A DNA stretch of 64,000 nt from Clostridium tepidiprofundi DSM 19306 (GTDB lineage: Bacteria > Bacillota > Clostridia > Clostridiales > Clostridiaceae): the NCBI RefSeq assembly GCF_001594005.1, contig NZ_LTBA01000011.1, positions 1 to 64,000 of the forward strand, given 5' to 3'. Shown one piece after another: positions 8,763 through 16,120 of the stretch; the stretch's first letter is position 1; every line of letters starts with the position of its first letter. The notes under the pieces are model-generated. The model saw nothing but the letters and a program-made list of their open reading frames with translations, made no database searches and had not been told where the DNA came from. The position numbers and the translations under genes are program-made.

Positions 8763-9791
8763 ATGGAAATTAATACTCAATATATACTTGATAATATGGT
8801 GAAATATATTAATATTCAAAGTCCATCGGGGAAGACAGCAGAAATAATAGAAGAATTAAAGAAACAGTTTGAGGATATGGGGATAAAGACAATAAAAACT
8901 AAAAAAGGAGCTTTAATAGCTACCATAGAAGGTGAAAATGATGATAAGCAGAAAACTATATCTGCACATGTTGATACCTTAGGGGCTATGGTTAAGGCAA
9001 TAAAACAGAATGGAAGGCTTAAATTTGTTAGAATAGCAGGGGGGACATTTAACACACTTGAAGGTGCTAATGTTTTTGTCGAAACAAGACATGGCAAAAA
9101 AGTAAGAGGAACAATATTGCCAGTGAAAGCTTCAACGCATATATTTCCTTCAAATTCTAGAAATGATAGTAGAACTGAAGAAAATATGGAGGTTAGGCTT
9201 GATGAAAGAGTAAATAGTAAAGAAGATGTTTTGGATTTAGGAATTAATGTTGGGGATTATATACATATTGATACTCTAACTGAAATAACAGAAAGTGGAT
9301 TTATAAAATCAAGGTATTTGGATAATAAAGCGGCTGTGGGTATAGTTTTGGGTATATGTAAGTACTTTAAAGATAATAATATTAAACCTAAATATACAGT
9401 TAATTTTTTGATGAGTAATTATGAAGAAGTTGGACATGGAATATCATTTGTGCCAGAAAAAACAGAAGAATTTATTGCTATAGATATTGGAACTGTTGGG
9501 GGAGAACAGGCATCAGATGAGTTTAGTGTTAGTATTGCAGCTAAGGATGGGGTAACGCCTTATGATTATGAATTAAGAAATAAATTGGTGGATATTGCAG
9601 AAAAAAATAATATTAGTTACAATGTTGATGTATATAATAGTTATAGTTCTGATGCTACGCAGGGAATTAAAATGGGACATGATTTCAAATTTGCATGTAT
9701 TGGACCAGGTGTCGATGCGACACATCATTATGAAAGAACACATATAGAAGCAATAGAAAATACAACTAAGCTTTTGATAAAATACATTTAA
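8763..9791 (+). CDS. M42-family metalloaminopeptidase
   Basis: The start is ATG 8763 behind AAGGAGGGGG; an upstream in-frame GTG at 8712 lies inside the palindromic repeat and is unlikely. The 342-residue protein shows the metal ligands expected for M42 peptidases: His69 in AHVD, Asp in RYLDNKAAVG, the Glu-Glu pair in NYEEVGHG, Asp in AIDIGTVGG and a His-rich HHYERTH near the C-terminus. Family members are cytosolic, di-metal (Co/Zn) aminopeptidases forming large tetrahedral dodecamers that degrade short peptides. It stands alone between two palindromic elements. Confidence 0.9.
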   Translation: MEINTQYILDNMVKYINIQSPSGKTAEIIEELKKQFEDMGIKTIKTKKGALIATIEGENDDKQKTISAHVDTLGAMVKAIKQNGRLKFVRIAGGTFNTLEGANVFVETRHGKKVRGTILPVKASTHIFPSNSRNDSRTEENMEVRLDERVNSKEDVLDLGINVGDYIHIDTLTEITESGFIKSRYLDNKAAVGIVLGICKYFKDNNIKPKYTVNFLMSNYEEVGHGISFVPEKTEEFIAIDIGTVGGEQASDEFSVSIAAKDGVTPYDYELRNKLVDIAEKNNISYNVDVYNSYSSDATQGIKMGHDFKFACIGPGVDATHHYERTHIEAIENTTKLLIKYI

Positions 9792-9794
9792 TAT

Positions 9795-9842
9795 TACCCC
9801 TGGGGTGCAAAAATTTCCATGGAAAATTTTGCACCCCAGGGG
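9795..9842. repeat. CCCCTGGGG/CCATGG palindromic element, full copy 4
   Basis: ACCCCTGGGGTGCAAAAATT and AATTTTGCACCCCAGGGGT are mirror arms around CCATGG with one mismatch over about 23 bp each. The element begins four bases after the aminopeptidase stop and may act as its terminator. Confidence 0.9.
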
Positions 9843-9853
9843 TAAATTTTTGC

Positions 9854-9882
9854 TTGACAATGCATAGAATAGTATATATAAT
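9854..9882 (+). promoter_or_regulatory. Sigma-A-type promoter of the riboswitch-MFS transcript
   Basis: TTGACA (9854-9859) and TATAAT (9877-9882) are separated by exactly 17 bp. The start site would be near 9889, just before the riboswitch. Confidence 0.85.
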
Positions 9883-9903
9883 ATTTGGTAAATTCAATAT
9901 TTT

Positions 9904-10101
9904 GAGAGTGTATCTAGGGTTCCGGCTGTGAAGTTTGAAGTTACTAATTTAATTACGAATTATGTATCAAGGTAGCAAGCAATAAACTATATGGGAAATT
10001 TGTTTGAATAGTTCAAGTTTTCGCAGTGTCTGGTCCAAGCGGTACAAGACCACATTGTAGTTGGTTACACTTTTAGGATAAAAGCCTAAAGGACGAGTCT
10101 C
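9904..10101 (+). promoter_or_regulatory. ykkC-class riboswitch (guanidine-I or a subtype-2 variant)
   Basis: The hallmark segments occur in order: CTAGGGTTCCGG (9914-9925), CTGGTCCAAGCGGTACA (10030-10046) and AGGATAAAAGCCTAAAGGA (10075-10093), with a weak closing pair GAGA/TCTC. The arm between the first two segments is unusually long (about 104 nt) and starts and ends with pairable sequence (CTGTGAAG near 9926; AAGTTTTCGCAG near 10015). The 3' side of the last stem is also the left arm of a terminator, so ligand binding should prevent termination and turn on the MFS gene. Class I of ykkC senses guanidine and often controls exporters; subtypes 2a-2d sense ppGpp, PRPP or nucleotides. The efflux-type gene favours guanidine, but the ligand is not settled by sequence reading. 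Confidence 0.75.
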
Positions 10102-10140
10102 GGTTTTTGCAGATTTGTTCTTTAGGCTTTTTTTTATTTT
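10081..10140 (+). terminator. Riboswitch-controlled intrinsic terminator
   Basis: AAAGCCTAAAGGAC (10081-10094) pairs with GTTCTTTAGGCTTT (10117-10130), followed by an eight-base T run. The left arm overlaps the conserved GCC of the aptamer, giving an ON-switch layout. Confidence 0.85.
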
Positions 10141-10250
10141 TAATGCCATTAAGAATTAAAAATAAAAAAATAATTAATTAGTATGCTAGTCTATTTTGTA
10201 CCATATTGTGTCGCAAGAAAACACTACAACAAAACAGGGGGGTGAACTAG

Positions 10251-11477
10251 ATGGAAAGATTAAAAAGGAACATTAAAGGATATTATTTGTATACTATATT
10301 TTCGGATTTATTGATAATTGGGCCTATCATAATGGTATACATGCTTTCAAAAGGACTCAGTTTTACACAGATAATGCTTATAAATTCAATATCATGCATT
10401 GCTGTAGTTATTTTTGAGGTACCAACTGGAGCTATTTCAGACAAACTTGGTAGGAAAATAAGCATGATTATTGGACCGGCATTGTGGGGTATTAGTTTAA
10501 CTATGTATATATTCGGAAAAGGTTTTTATTCTTTAGCATTGGCTGAAATAGTTTTTGCACTTGGAATGACATTCAAGTCAGGCTCAGATATTGCACTTAT
10601 ATATGATTCTTTAAAAGCAATAGGAAGAGAGGATGAATTTCAAAGAATAGAAGGAAAAGCAAAAGCATACTTGCTTTACGCACAGGCAGTTGGCTCATTA
10701 GCAGCAGGATTTTTATATAAGTACAATAAAGATTTACCAATAATTGTATCAATTATATTCATGATTATTACAATAGTGATAAGCTTTACTTTGTATGAAC
10801 CTCCAATTGAAGATAAAAAAGGACAGTATGGCGAAAAGTATTTAAAACAAATTTATGAAAGTGGTAAATATGTTCTAAATCATGAAAAATTAAAGGCTAT
10901 AATATTATTTTTAATGGTTTTTTATGTGTTTTATAGAGAAGGATTTTTCTTGTTTCAGCCATATTTTGAAGATGTACACATACCAGTTGAGTATTTTGGG
11001 ATAATTTTCTTTGTGTTTAACATCGTTGCAGGACTAGTATCAAATAGAAGTCATAAAATAATAGCTATTACCAAGAGAAGAAGTCTTATGTTTTTGTCAT
11101 CACTTATGATTGTATCGTTTACTATTTTAGGATTAACGAAAATTTGGATAGGTGTCTTTGCAATGCTTCTTCAACAAATGGCAAGAGGCTTATATGGACC
11201 TACTACAAGAAAATATTTAAATAAATACATTCCATCAAACAAGAGAGCAACGATATTATCATTTGTTAGTCTTTTAACTAATTTAGCAGGAGCTGTTTCA
11301 TATCCATTATTGGGATTGATTAAGGACAAAACTACTATATTTAATACTCACTTAATACTTGCAGCTATTATGTTCGTTCTCACATTTTTAACATCTATAT
11401 ACATGAACAAGAGAATGGGTCATTTTAATAAAGGAATAATTTCCAAAGATGAAAAAAATTACACCCCAGGGGTGTGA
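10251..11477 (+). CDS. Major facilitator superfamily transporter under riboswitch control
   Basis: The 408-residue protein has about twelve hydrophobic helices and the MFS loop signature GAISDKLGRK between helices 2 and 3 (about 61-70). The start ATG 10251 follows AGGGGGGTGA. Family members exchange small molecules with protons across the membrane; the sequence resembles drug-efflux types. The ykkC-class leader suggests the cargo is guanidine, a guanidinylated compound or a nucleotide-linked stress metabolite. Its last codons (Tyr-Thr-Pro-Gly-Val-stop) are supplied by a copy of the CCCCAGGGG palindrome at 11461, so the C-terminus has probably been altered by that repeat. Confidence 0.9.
   Translation: MERLKRNIKGYYLYTIFSDLLIIGPIIMVYMLSKGLSFTQIMLINSISCIAVVIFEVPTGAISDKLGRKISMIIGPALWGISLTMYIFGKGFYSLALAEIVFALGMTFKSGSDIALIYDSLKAIGREDEFQRIEGKAKAYLLYAQAVGSLAAGFLYKYNKDLPIIVSIIFMIITIVISFTLYEPPIEDKKGQYGEKYLKQIYESGKYVLNHEKLKAIILFLMVFYVFYREGFFLFQPYFEDVHIPVEYFGIIFFVFNIVAGLVSNRSHKIIAITKRRSLMFLSSLMIVSFTILGLTKIWIGVFAMLLQQMARGLYGPTTRKYLNKYIPSNKRATILSFVSLLTNLAGAVSYPLLGLIKDKTTIFNTHLILAAIMFVLTFLTSIYMNKRMGHFNKGIISKDEKNYTPGV
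11461..11476. repeat. CCCCAGGGG core, copy 5 (inside the MFS 3' end)
   Basis: ACACCCCAGGGGTGTG forms the final codons and stop of the MFS gene. Only the core is present, without the CCATGG centre. Confidence 0.85.
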
Positions 11478-11484
11478 AAAGGGG

Positions 11485-11538
11485 TTGATTTTTATATTGT
11501 ATAGTGGTATTATTTATTTGATAATGAAAATCAATATC
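11485..11538 (+). promoter_or_regulatory. Promoter with overlapping Fur box upstream of the FeoC-like gene
   Basis: TTGATT (11485-11490) and TATTAT (11508-11513) are spaced by 17 bp. GATAATGAAAATCAATATC (11520-11538) matches the classical 19-bp Fur consensus GATAATGATAATCATTATC at 17 of 19 positions and would cover the start site. This predicts repression when iron is plentiful. Confidence 0.8.
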
Positions 11539-11599
11539 AAATAGCGAAAAATAATCAATTGCATTTAATTGTATTTATTACATGATAGGAGGGGATTTG

Positions 11600-11869
11600 A
11601 TGTTTAAAATTCTTGGGATTATTGCGCAAGAAGGAAAATATTCGGTAGCTACTATATCACAAAAATTAGGTATAAGTGAAGAATTGGTGGCACATATGGT
11701 AGATAAGCTTATTGAAATGGGTTATTTGACAAAAGTTAATAAAAATAATTTTTGTAGCAGTTGTAGTTCTTGTGGTGGGTGCAATGGAAGTTGTGGATGC
11801 TCTAGTAATACTAAACTAAATATATTAGAGATAACTGAAAAGGGCAAAGTTGTACTTGAAAGGATGTAG
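11600..11869 (+). CDS. FeoC-like winged-helix protein with cysteine cluster
   Basis: The start is ATG 11600 with GGAGGGG upstream; an earlier in-frame ATG (11582) lacks spacing. The 89-residue protein has an N-terminal winged helix (GKYSVATISQKLGISEELVA) and a cysteine-rich wing CSSCSSCGGCNGSCGC with six Cys, as in FeoC-type iron-sulfur proteins and clostridial HTH regulators encoded with feo genes. It probably senses iron or oxygen and tunes FeoB or transcription. A Fur box lies over its promoter and feoA/feoB follow downstream, which supports the assignment. Length is close to the family. Confidence 0.75.
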   Translation: MFKILGIIAQEGKYSVATISQKLGISEELVAHMVDKLIEMGYLTKVNKNNFCSSCSSCGGCNGSCGCSSNTKLNILEITEKGKVVLERM

Positions 11870-11961
11870 GCAGAGTTTTTATGATGTAGGCAGAGTTTTT
11901 ATATAACTTTTTGACTTTGAATTTATTTTTGAATGACTTTGAATTTATTTTTGAATGATTT
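11870..11961. repeat. Two short tandem duplications
   Basis: GTAGGCAGAGTTTTTAT occurs twice (about 11866 and 11885), and the 22-bp unit beginning TGACTTTGAATTTATTTTTG occurs twice (about 11912 and 11934). They fill the gap before the DUF3793 gene. Confidence 0.85.
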
Positions 11962-11986
11962 TTGTGATATGGGGTGAATTGATTTT

Positions 11987-12598
11987 ATGACGAGCGACGT
12001 TTATAAAAAGTTTATTGAACTAGCAAAGTATAGAGAGGATAAGGAATTATTATTTTTATCAATAATTTTTAATGTAGCACCTATTATAGAAGGACATAAA
12101 CCGGCATCAATAATTAGTTTTTCTAGGAATGATAAGGGATTATATTATGCATGGGACAATTATAAATATGAACTGAAAGATTATTGTAATTTAAGATATT
12201 TTGAGTTAAAAAGAACGGATGGCTATATTTTAGTTATGTTTTATGATTCACATAAATTAAGCGAAGCATTAAATGAAGAAAAAAATATTAGGTTTTTAAA
12301 AAGATTTGGCTATAAAAATTGGAGTAGAATAGATAAATTTTTAAGTTTATTGAAGAGGAGATTTGAGGTAGCCTGTCCACATGAAGTTGGTATATTTCTT
12401 GGATATCCAATAGAGGATGTTGTAGGTTTTATGAATAACTGCGGAGAAAATTGCATATTGTGTGGTTATTGGAAAGTATATCACAATCCCGATAAAGCTA
12501 TAGAACTTTTCAGAAAATATAATAAATCTAAGGAACATATATTAGAGCTTATTATAAGAGGAACAGAACCTTCTGCATTAATTAAGCAAGTTGCTTGA
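11987..12598 (+). CDS. DUF3793-family protein
   Basis: The 203-residue soluble protein contains the conserved block CPHEVGIFLGYPIEDVVGF (about 125-143) and CGYWKVYHNPDKA, which I recognise as DUF3793. Such genes are often next to flavodoxin, heme or iron uptake genes in Clostridia. A CxxC in NCILCGYW suggests metal or redox binding. The biochemical role is unknown. It lies between the FeoC-like gene and feoA and is probably in the same Fur-controlled transcript. Confidence 0.8.
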   Translation: MTSDVYKKFIELAKYREDKELLFLSIIFNVAPIIEGHKPASIISFSRNDKGLYYAWDNYKYELKDYCNLRYFELKRTDGYILVMFYDSHKLSEALNEEKNIRFLKRFGYKNWSRIDKFLSLLKRRFEVACPHEVGIFLGYPIEDVVGFMNNCGENCILCGYWKVYHNPDKAIELFRKYNKSKEHILELIIRGTEPSALIKQVA

Positions 12599-12655
12599 GC
12601 TATTTAACTAAAATATGTTAATTGTCAATGAGTTTTCATGTTAATAATGTACTGA

Positions 12656-12837
12656 TTTATCGATTTTACAAGATTTCTACTTTTATAAGTGGAGATTGAA
12701 GCTTTTACTTTAGATGAAGTAGAGTATTTACCAGAAGTTCAATGCTCTACATTCATCAGCAAGTTTTGTATCACTAGCGTTTTGGTAGAGTATCCACCTA
12801 AAGTTTTGATGGTCTGCTTTAGCAAAATGAGTTCACT
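12656..12837 (+). repeat. Dispersed multi-hairpin repeat, copy 2 (forward, extended)
   Basis: It carries TTTATCGATTTTACAAGAT, CTACTTTTATAAGTGGAG, TTGAAGCTTTT and ends in GCTTTAGCAAAATGAGTTCACT. A second, diverged middle segment makes it longer than the other copies. Confidence 0.75.
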
Positions 12838-12906
12838 AATATATTTGATTTATATGTAAATTCAAAATATCTATTGACATGATTGGAAAAATGAGTTACT
12901 ATGTTA

Positions 12907-12948
12907 TTGATAATGAGTTTCATTAACGAATATTAACCATTATCAATA
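12907..12948 (+). promoter_or_regulatory. Two Fur-box-like sequences upstream of feoA
   Basis: TTGATAATGAGTTTCATTAA (12907-12926) and, on the opposite strand, the ATTGATAATGG within 12937-12947 resemble Fur operators and are only about 20 bp apart. The rest of 12599-13201 holds a dispersed repeat and, at 12967-13035, an imperfect AATAGCAGT-type microsatellite. Confidence 0.6.
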
Positions 12949-13201
12949 ATTTATCATCATTAACTGAAATGTTAGTAATAGCAGTAGTGAGAGGAATAAT
13001 AATAGCAGTAACATTAATAATAGCAATGGTAAGAGTAGTGCAGATTTACTAAGTGAATAAATGTAATTAAAGTATCTTATTTGCAAATGTATTTTCTTTT
13101 TATGATTCATATAATTAGGAATGTCTGTACTAGTTGTACTGGCTATGCTGGTAAGATCATTATTATTATCGATATTAATAAATTTAGAAGGGAGAGTTTG
13201 T

Positions 13202-13432
13202 ATGTCAAGTGTATCTTTGGATAAGGTTAAGGTTGGCAGTCAGTGTGTTGTTGAAAAAATTGTTGAAGGAAGTAGCGTGAGAAGAAGAGTTATGGATATG
13301 GGTATAGTTAAGGGGACAAGATTAAAGGTGAATGGCAAAGCACCATTAGGCGATCCTATTGAGGTTATTGTCAGGGGATACAAATTAACTTTGAGGAAAA
13401 AGGAAGCGAGAGATATAGTTGTACAAGTATAA
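13202..13432 (+). CDS. feoA: FeoA-domain protein, first copy
   Basis: The start is ATG 13202 with GAAGGGAGAG upstream; the longer in-frame reading from 13121 is only hydrophobic leader-like sequence without a ribosome site. The 76-residue protein is one SH3-like FeoA domain with the typical VRRRVMDMGIVKGTRLKV and PLGDPIEVIVRGYKLTLRK segments. FeoA binds or regulates the FeoB ferrous iron transporter on the cytosolic side. A second, diverged feoA follows, as in many Clostridia. Fur boxes lie upstream. Confidence 0.9.
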   Translation: MSSVSLDKVKVGSQCVVEKIVEGSSVRRRVMDMGIVKGTRLKVNGKAPLGDPIEVIVRGYKLTLRKKEARDIVVQV

Positions 13433-13433
13433 G

Positions 13434-13650
13434 TGTAATTTATAATTTTATTGTAGAGACAGATTACACATAGAACATACGAGAATATGCTTAGGTGTGA
13501 TTTATAATTTTATTGTAGAGTGATAAGTTGAAAATGAAAATGTATGAGCAAAAGTATAGGTTAAAGATTTGTATAAATGCTAAATTAGCTAATTAAAATA
13601 TAATGTTGTGTTTAATTTAGCTAGTTAAATAATTAGCAAGAAGTAAGTCC
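13434..13650. repeat. Direct and inverted repeats between the two feoA genes
   Basis: A 27-bp direct repeat with the core TTTATAATTTTATTGTAGAG appears at about 13433 and 13496. Further on, AAATTAGCTAATTAAA and TTTAATTTAGCTAGTT form an imperfect inverted repeat (about 13580-13630). Confidence 0.7.
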
Positions 13651-13720
13651 AGCTAAGAAATGTCAATAGGAGATAAAAAATAATTATTATTTTTGTGAGC
13701 CAAAAAAAGGAGGAATTAGT

Positions 13721-13933
13721 ATGCCTTTGACTTTTGTTAAACCTGGCGATATGGTAAAAGTTAAAGATATTATAGGTGGAGGTGTGGTGTACAAACTACT
13801 TATGGAAATGGGACTTAATAAGGGTTCAAAAATAAAGATGATTAAAAATAGTTCAGGACCTCTTATAGTAGCTGTAGGTGAAAGAAGAATTGCAGTTGGG
13901 AGAGGTATGGCTATGAAAGTTATGGTAATGTAA
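13721..13933 (+). CDS. feoA: FeoA-domain protein, second copy
   Basis: The 70-residue protein is a single FeoA domain (LTFVKPGDMVKVKDI, LLMEMGLNKGSKIKMI, GERRIAVGRGMAMKVMVM). Its ATG has AAAAAGGAGGAA upstream. It is clearly diverged from the first copy, so the two may have separate roles, for example one tuning FeoB and the other an adaptor. It sits 96 bp before feoB. Confidence 0.9.
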   Translation: MPLTFVKPGDMVKVKDIIGGGVVYKLLMEMGLNKGSKIKMIKNSSGPLIVAVGERRIAVGRGMAMKVMVM

Positions 13934-13973
13934 TTTTTTTTGAGAAATTATTGAGAATGAATATTGATTTCAT

Positions 13974-14000
13974 CTCTTGCTTTAGCAAAAAGAGTATATT
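13974..14000 (+). repeat. Fragment of the dispersed multi-hairpin repeat (copy 3)
   Basis: CTTGCTTTAGCAAAAAGAGT matches the TTTTGCTTTAGCAAAACGAG end of the family. The remainder of the unit is absent. Confidence 0.5.
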
Positions 14001-14029
14001 AAGTATATTATAAGGGGAGGTTACAAAAT

Positions 14030-16060
14030 ATGAATTCTGAGATAATTGTTGCTTTGGTTGGTAACCCCAATTGCGGCAAAACCAGTATATTCAATGCTCT
14101 GACAGGATCAAATCAACATGTTGGTAATTGGCCTGGTGTAACTGTTGAAAAAAAAGAAGGTAAATTGACTTTCAGTGGTAGAAAGCTAAAAATAGTGGAT
14201 TTACCAGGAACTTATAGTTTAGGGGCTTATTCAGAGGACGAGGTGGTTGCTCGTGACTTCATATTAAAGGACAAACCAGATGTGGTAATCAATGTAATTG
14301 ATTCAACAAATATTGAAAGAAATCTCTATTTAACAGTTCAACTTATGGAAATGAATACAAATGTTGTGTTAGCTTTGAATATGGCAGATGAAGCTGATAA
14401 GAAAAATATATTTATTGATCATGAAAAGCTTTCGGAGACGCTTCATATTCCAGCTGTTCCAACAGTTGCGAGCAAAAAAAAAGGTATAGAAGAACTACTT
14501 AAAAATGTTATTGAAGTAGTAGATAATAAGGGTAAACATAAATGTAAAATTAAATATGGTAAAGAAATCGAACAGGAAATTAATGAAATTAGTGATTCGT
14601 TAAATGAATGTGCTGCAGGATTGGATTATCCAGCAGATTGGACAGCTCTTAAACTTTTGGAAAATGATGAATATGTTTTAAATAACATAAAGGAAAATGA
14701 TAAATCAGGTAAAATTATAGATAAAGTTAAAAAATCGATTGATAACATAACTTCTTCTATTGGATATGAACCAGATGCAGCAATAGTTGATAAAAGATAT
14801 GAATTTATTGCTGAATCTACGAGAGGGTGCATAAAAAAGAATGACGAAAATAAAGAAACATGGTCGGATAAGATAGATAAGGTTGTTACTCATAAAGTAG
14901 GAGGACTTCTTATATTTGCAGGTATAATGTTTTTTATGTATCAAATTACTATGTCATTTGGTAATGATTTTTTAGGTGGATTAGTTGATGAAGGATTTGG
15001 TGTACTAGCTGATTGGGCATCAGAAGCATTAGCAAATTCTCCAGAGTTATTGAGGTCATTTGTTGTTGATGGAATTATAGGTGGATTAGGTTCAGTATTG
15101 GTATTTATTCCATTAATTGCAGTTATGTATCTAATAATTTCAATATTAGAGGAAAGTGGTTATATGGCAAGAGCAGCTTATGTTATGGATAGATTTATGC
15201 AATCTATAGGACTTCATGGTAAAACAGCTGTTTCAATGATAATAGGAAGTGGATGTAATGTTGCTGGTATCATGTCAACTAGAACGCTAGAAAGTAAAAA
15301 GGATAGAATGATTGCCATACTTATAAATCCATTTGTTTCGTGTGCTACTAAGATGGAGATTTACGGTGTGTTTGTGGGTGCTTTCTTTGCGGGTAAAAAG
15401 TTTGGAATATTTAATGCTGGTGGTTTTATAGTGTTTAGTTTATATGCTATTGGAATTTTAATTGCAATATTATCAGCAAAATTGTTTAGTAAATATTTAT
15501 TCAAAGGTGAATCATCATATTTTGTAATGGAATTGCCTCCATATAGAGTACCTACGGTTAAGGGCGTATTGATTCATATGTGGGAGAAAGCTAGTGCTTT
15601 TGTTAAAAGAGCTGGTACTGTTATATTTGTTGTTGTAGTATTAATTTGGTTCTTATCTGTTATGCCATTAGGAATTGAGCCAGGTTCAGCAGAAAGTGTG
15701 CTAGGAAGAATAGGTTCATTTATTGCTCCAATATTTAAGCCACTTGGATTTGGAACATGGGAATCAGCTGTAGCACTTATAACAGGTGTACTTGCTAAAG
15801 AGGCTGTTGTTGGTACTATGGGTACAGTATATTCAGTATCAGGAGGAACACTTCAGACGGCTATACAAAGTAACTTTACAGCATTATCGGCTTATTCATT
15901 TATGATATTCTGCTTGTTATATGTTCCGTGTGTAGCAGCAATTGGAGCTATCAGAAGAGAAACAAACTCTCATAAATGGGCTTTATTTTCAGCTTTATAT
16001 TCAACAACAGTTGCTTGGATTGTAGCTTTCTTGGTTTATAATATTGGTAGAATGATATAA
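14030..16060 (+). CDS. feoB: Ferrous iron transport protein B
   Basis: The 676-residue FeoB starts with a GTPase domain: G1 GNPNCGKTS (11-19), G3 DLPGTYSL, then helical linker. A membrane region from about 285 has the two Gate motifs, with GSGCNVAGIMSTRT and NPFVSCATKMEIY supplying the conserved Cys, and the late segment AKEAVVGTMGTVYSV. It imports Fe2+ across the inner membrane. Length is typical for Clostridia and no C-terminal Cys-rich tail is present; the Cys-rich FeoC-like protein is encoded upstream instead. It is the last gene of the iron region and converges on dinB through a 59-bp perfect palindrome. Confidence 0.97.
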   Translation: MNSEIIVALVGNPNCGKTSIFNALTGSNQHVGNWPGVTVEKKEGKLTFSGRKLKIVDLPGTYSLGAYSEDEVVARDFILKDKPDVVINVIDSTNIERNLYLTVQLMEMNTNVVLALNMADEADKKNIFIDHEKLSETLHIPAVPTVASKKKGIEELLKNVIEVVDNKGKHKCKIKYGKEIEQEINEISDSLNECAAGLDYPADWTALKLLENDEYVLNNIKENDKSGKIIDKVKKSIDNITSSIGYEPDAAIVDKRYEFIAESTRGCIKKNDENKETWSDKIDKVVTHKVGGLLIFAGIMFFMYQITMSFGNDFLGGLVDEGFGVLADWASEALANSPELLRSFVVDGIIGGLGSVLVFIPLIAVMYLIISILEESGYMARAAYVMDRFMQSIGLHGKTAVSMIIGSGCNVAGIMSTRTLESKKDRMIAILINPFVSCATKMEIYGVFVGAFFAGKKFGIFNAGGFIVFSLYAIGILIAILSAKLFSKYLFKGESSYFVMELPPYRVPTVKGVLIHMWEKASAFVKRAGTVIFVVVVLIWFLSVMPLGIEPGSAESVLGRIGSFIAPIFKPLGFGTWESAVALITGVLAKEAVVGTMGTVYSVSGGTLQTAIQSNFTALSAYSFMIFCLLYVPCVAAIGAIRRETNSHKWALFSALYSTTVAWIVAFLVYNIGRMI

Positions 16061-16061
16061 T

Positions 16062-16120
16062 TATGGAATAAATTACACCCCTGGGGTGAAGTTCACCCCA
16101 GGGGTGTAATTTATTCCATA
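16062..16120. repeat. 59-bp perfect palindrome between feoB and the polymerase gene (copy 6)
   Basis: Arms 16062-16090 and 16092-16120 are exact reverse complements (29 bp each) around one base, each containing a CACCCC-GGGGTG core. The right arm contains the stop codon and last codons of the minus-strand polymerase gene. It probably also acts as a bidirectional terminator between the convergent genes. Confidence 0.95.

Noticed and set aside
13121-13201. Hydrophobic N-terminal extension of the first FeoA protein
   Set aside because: No ribosome site for it, and the ATG at 13202 has a good one and begins the family-length domain.
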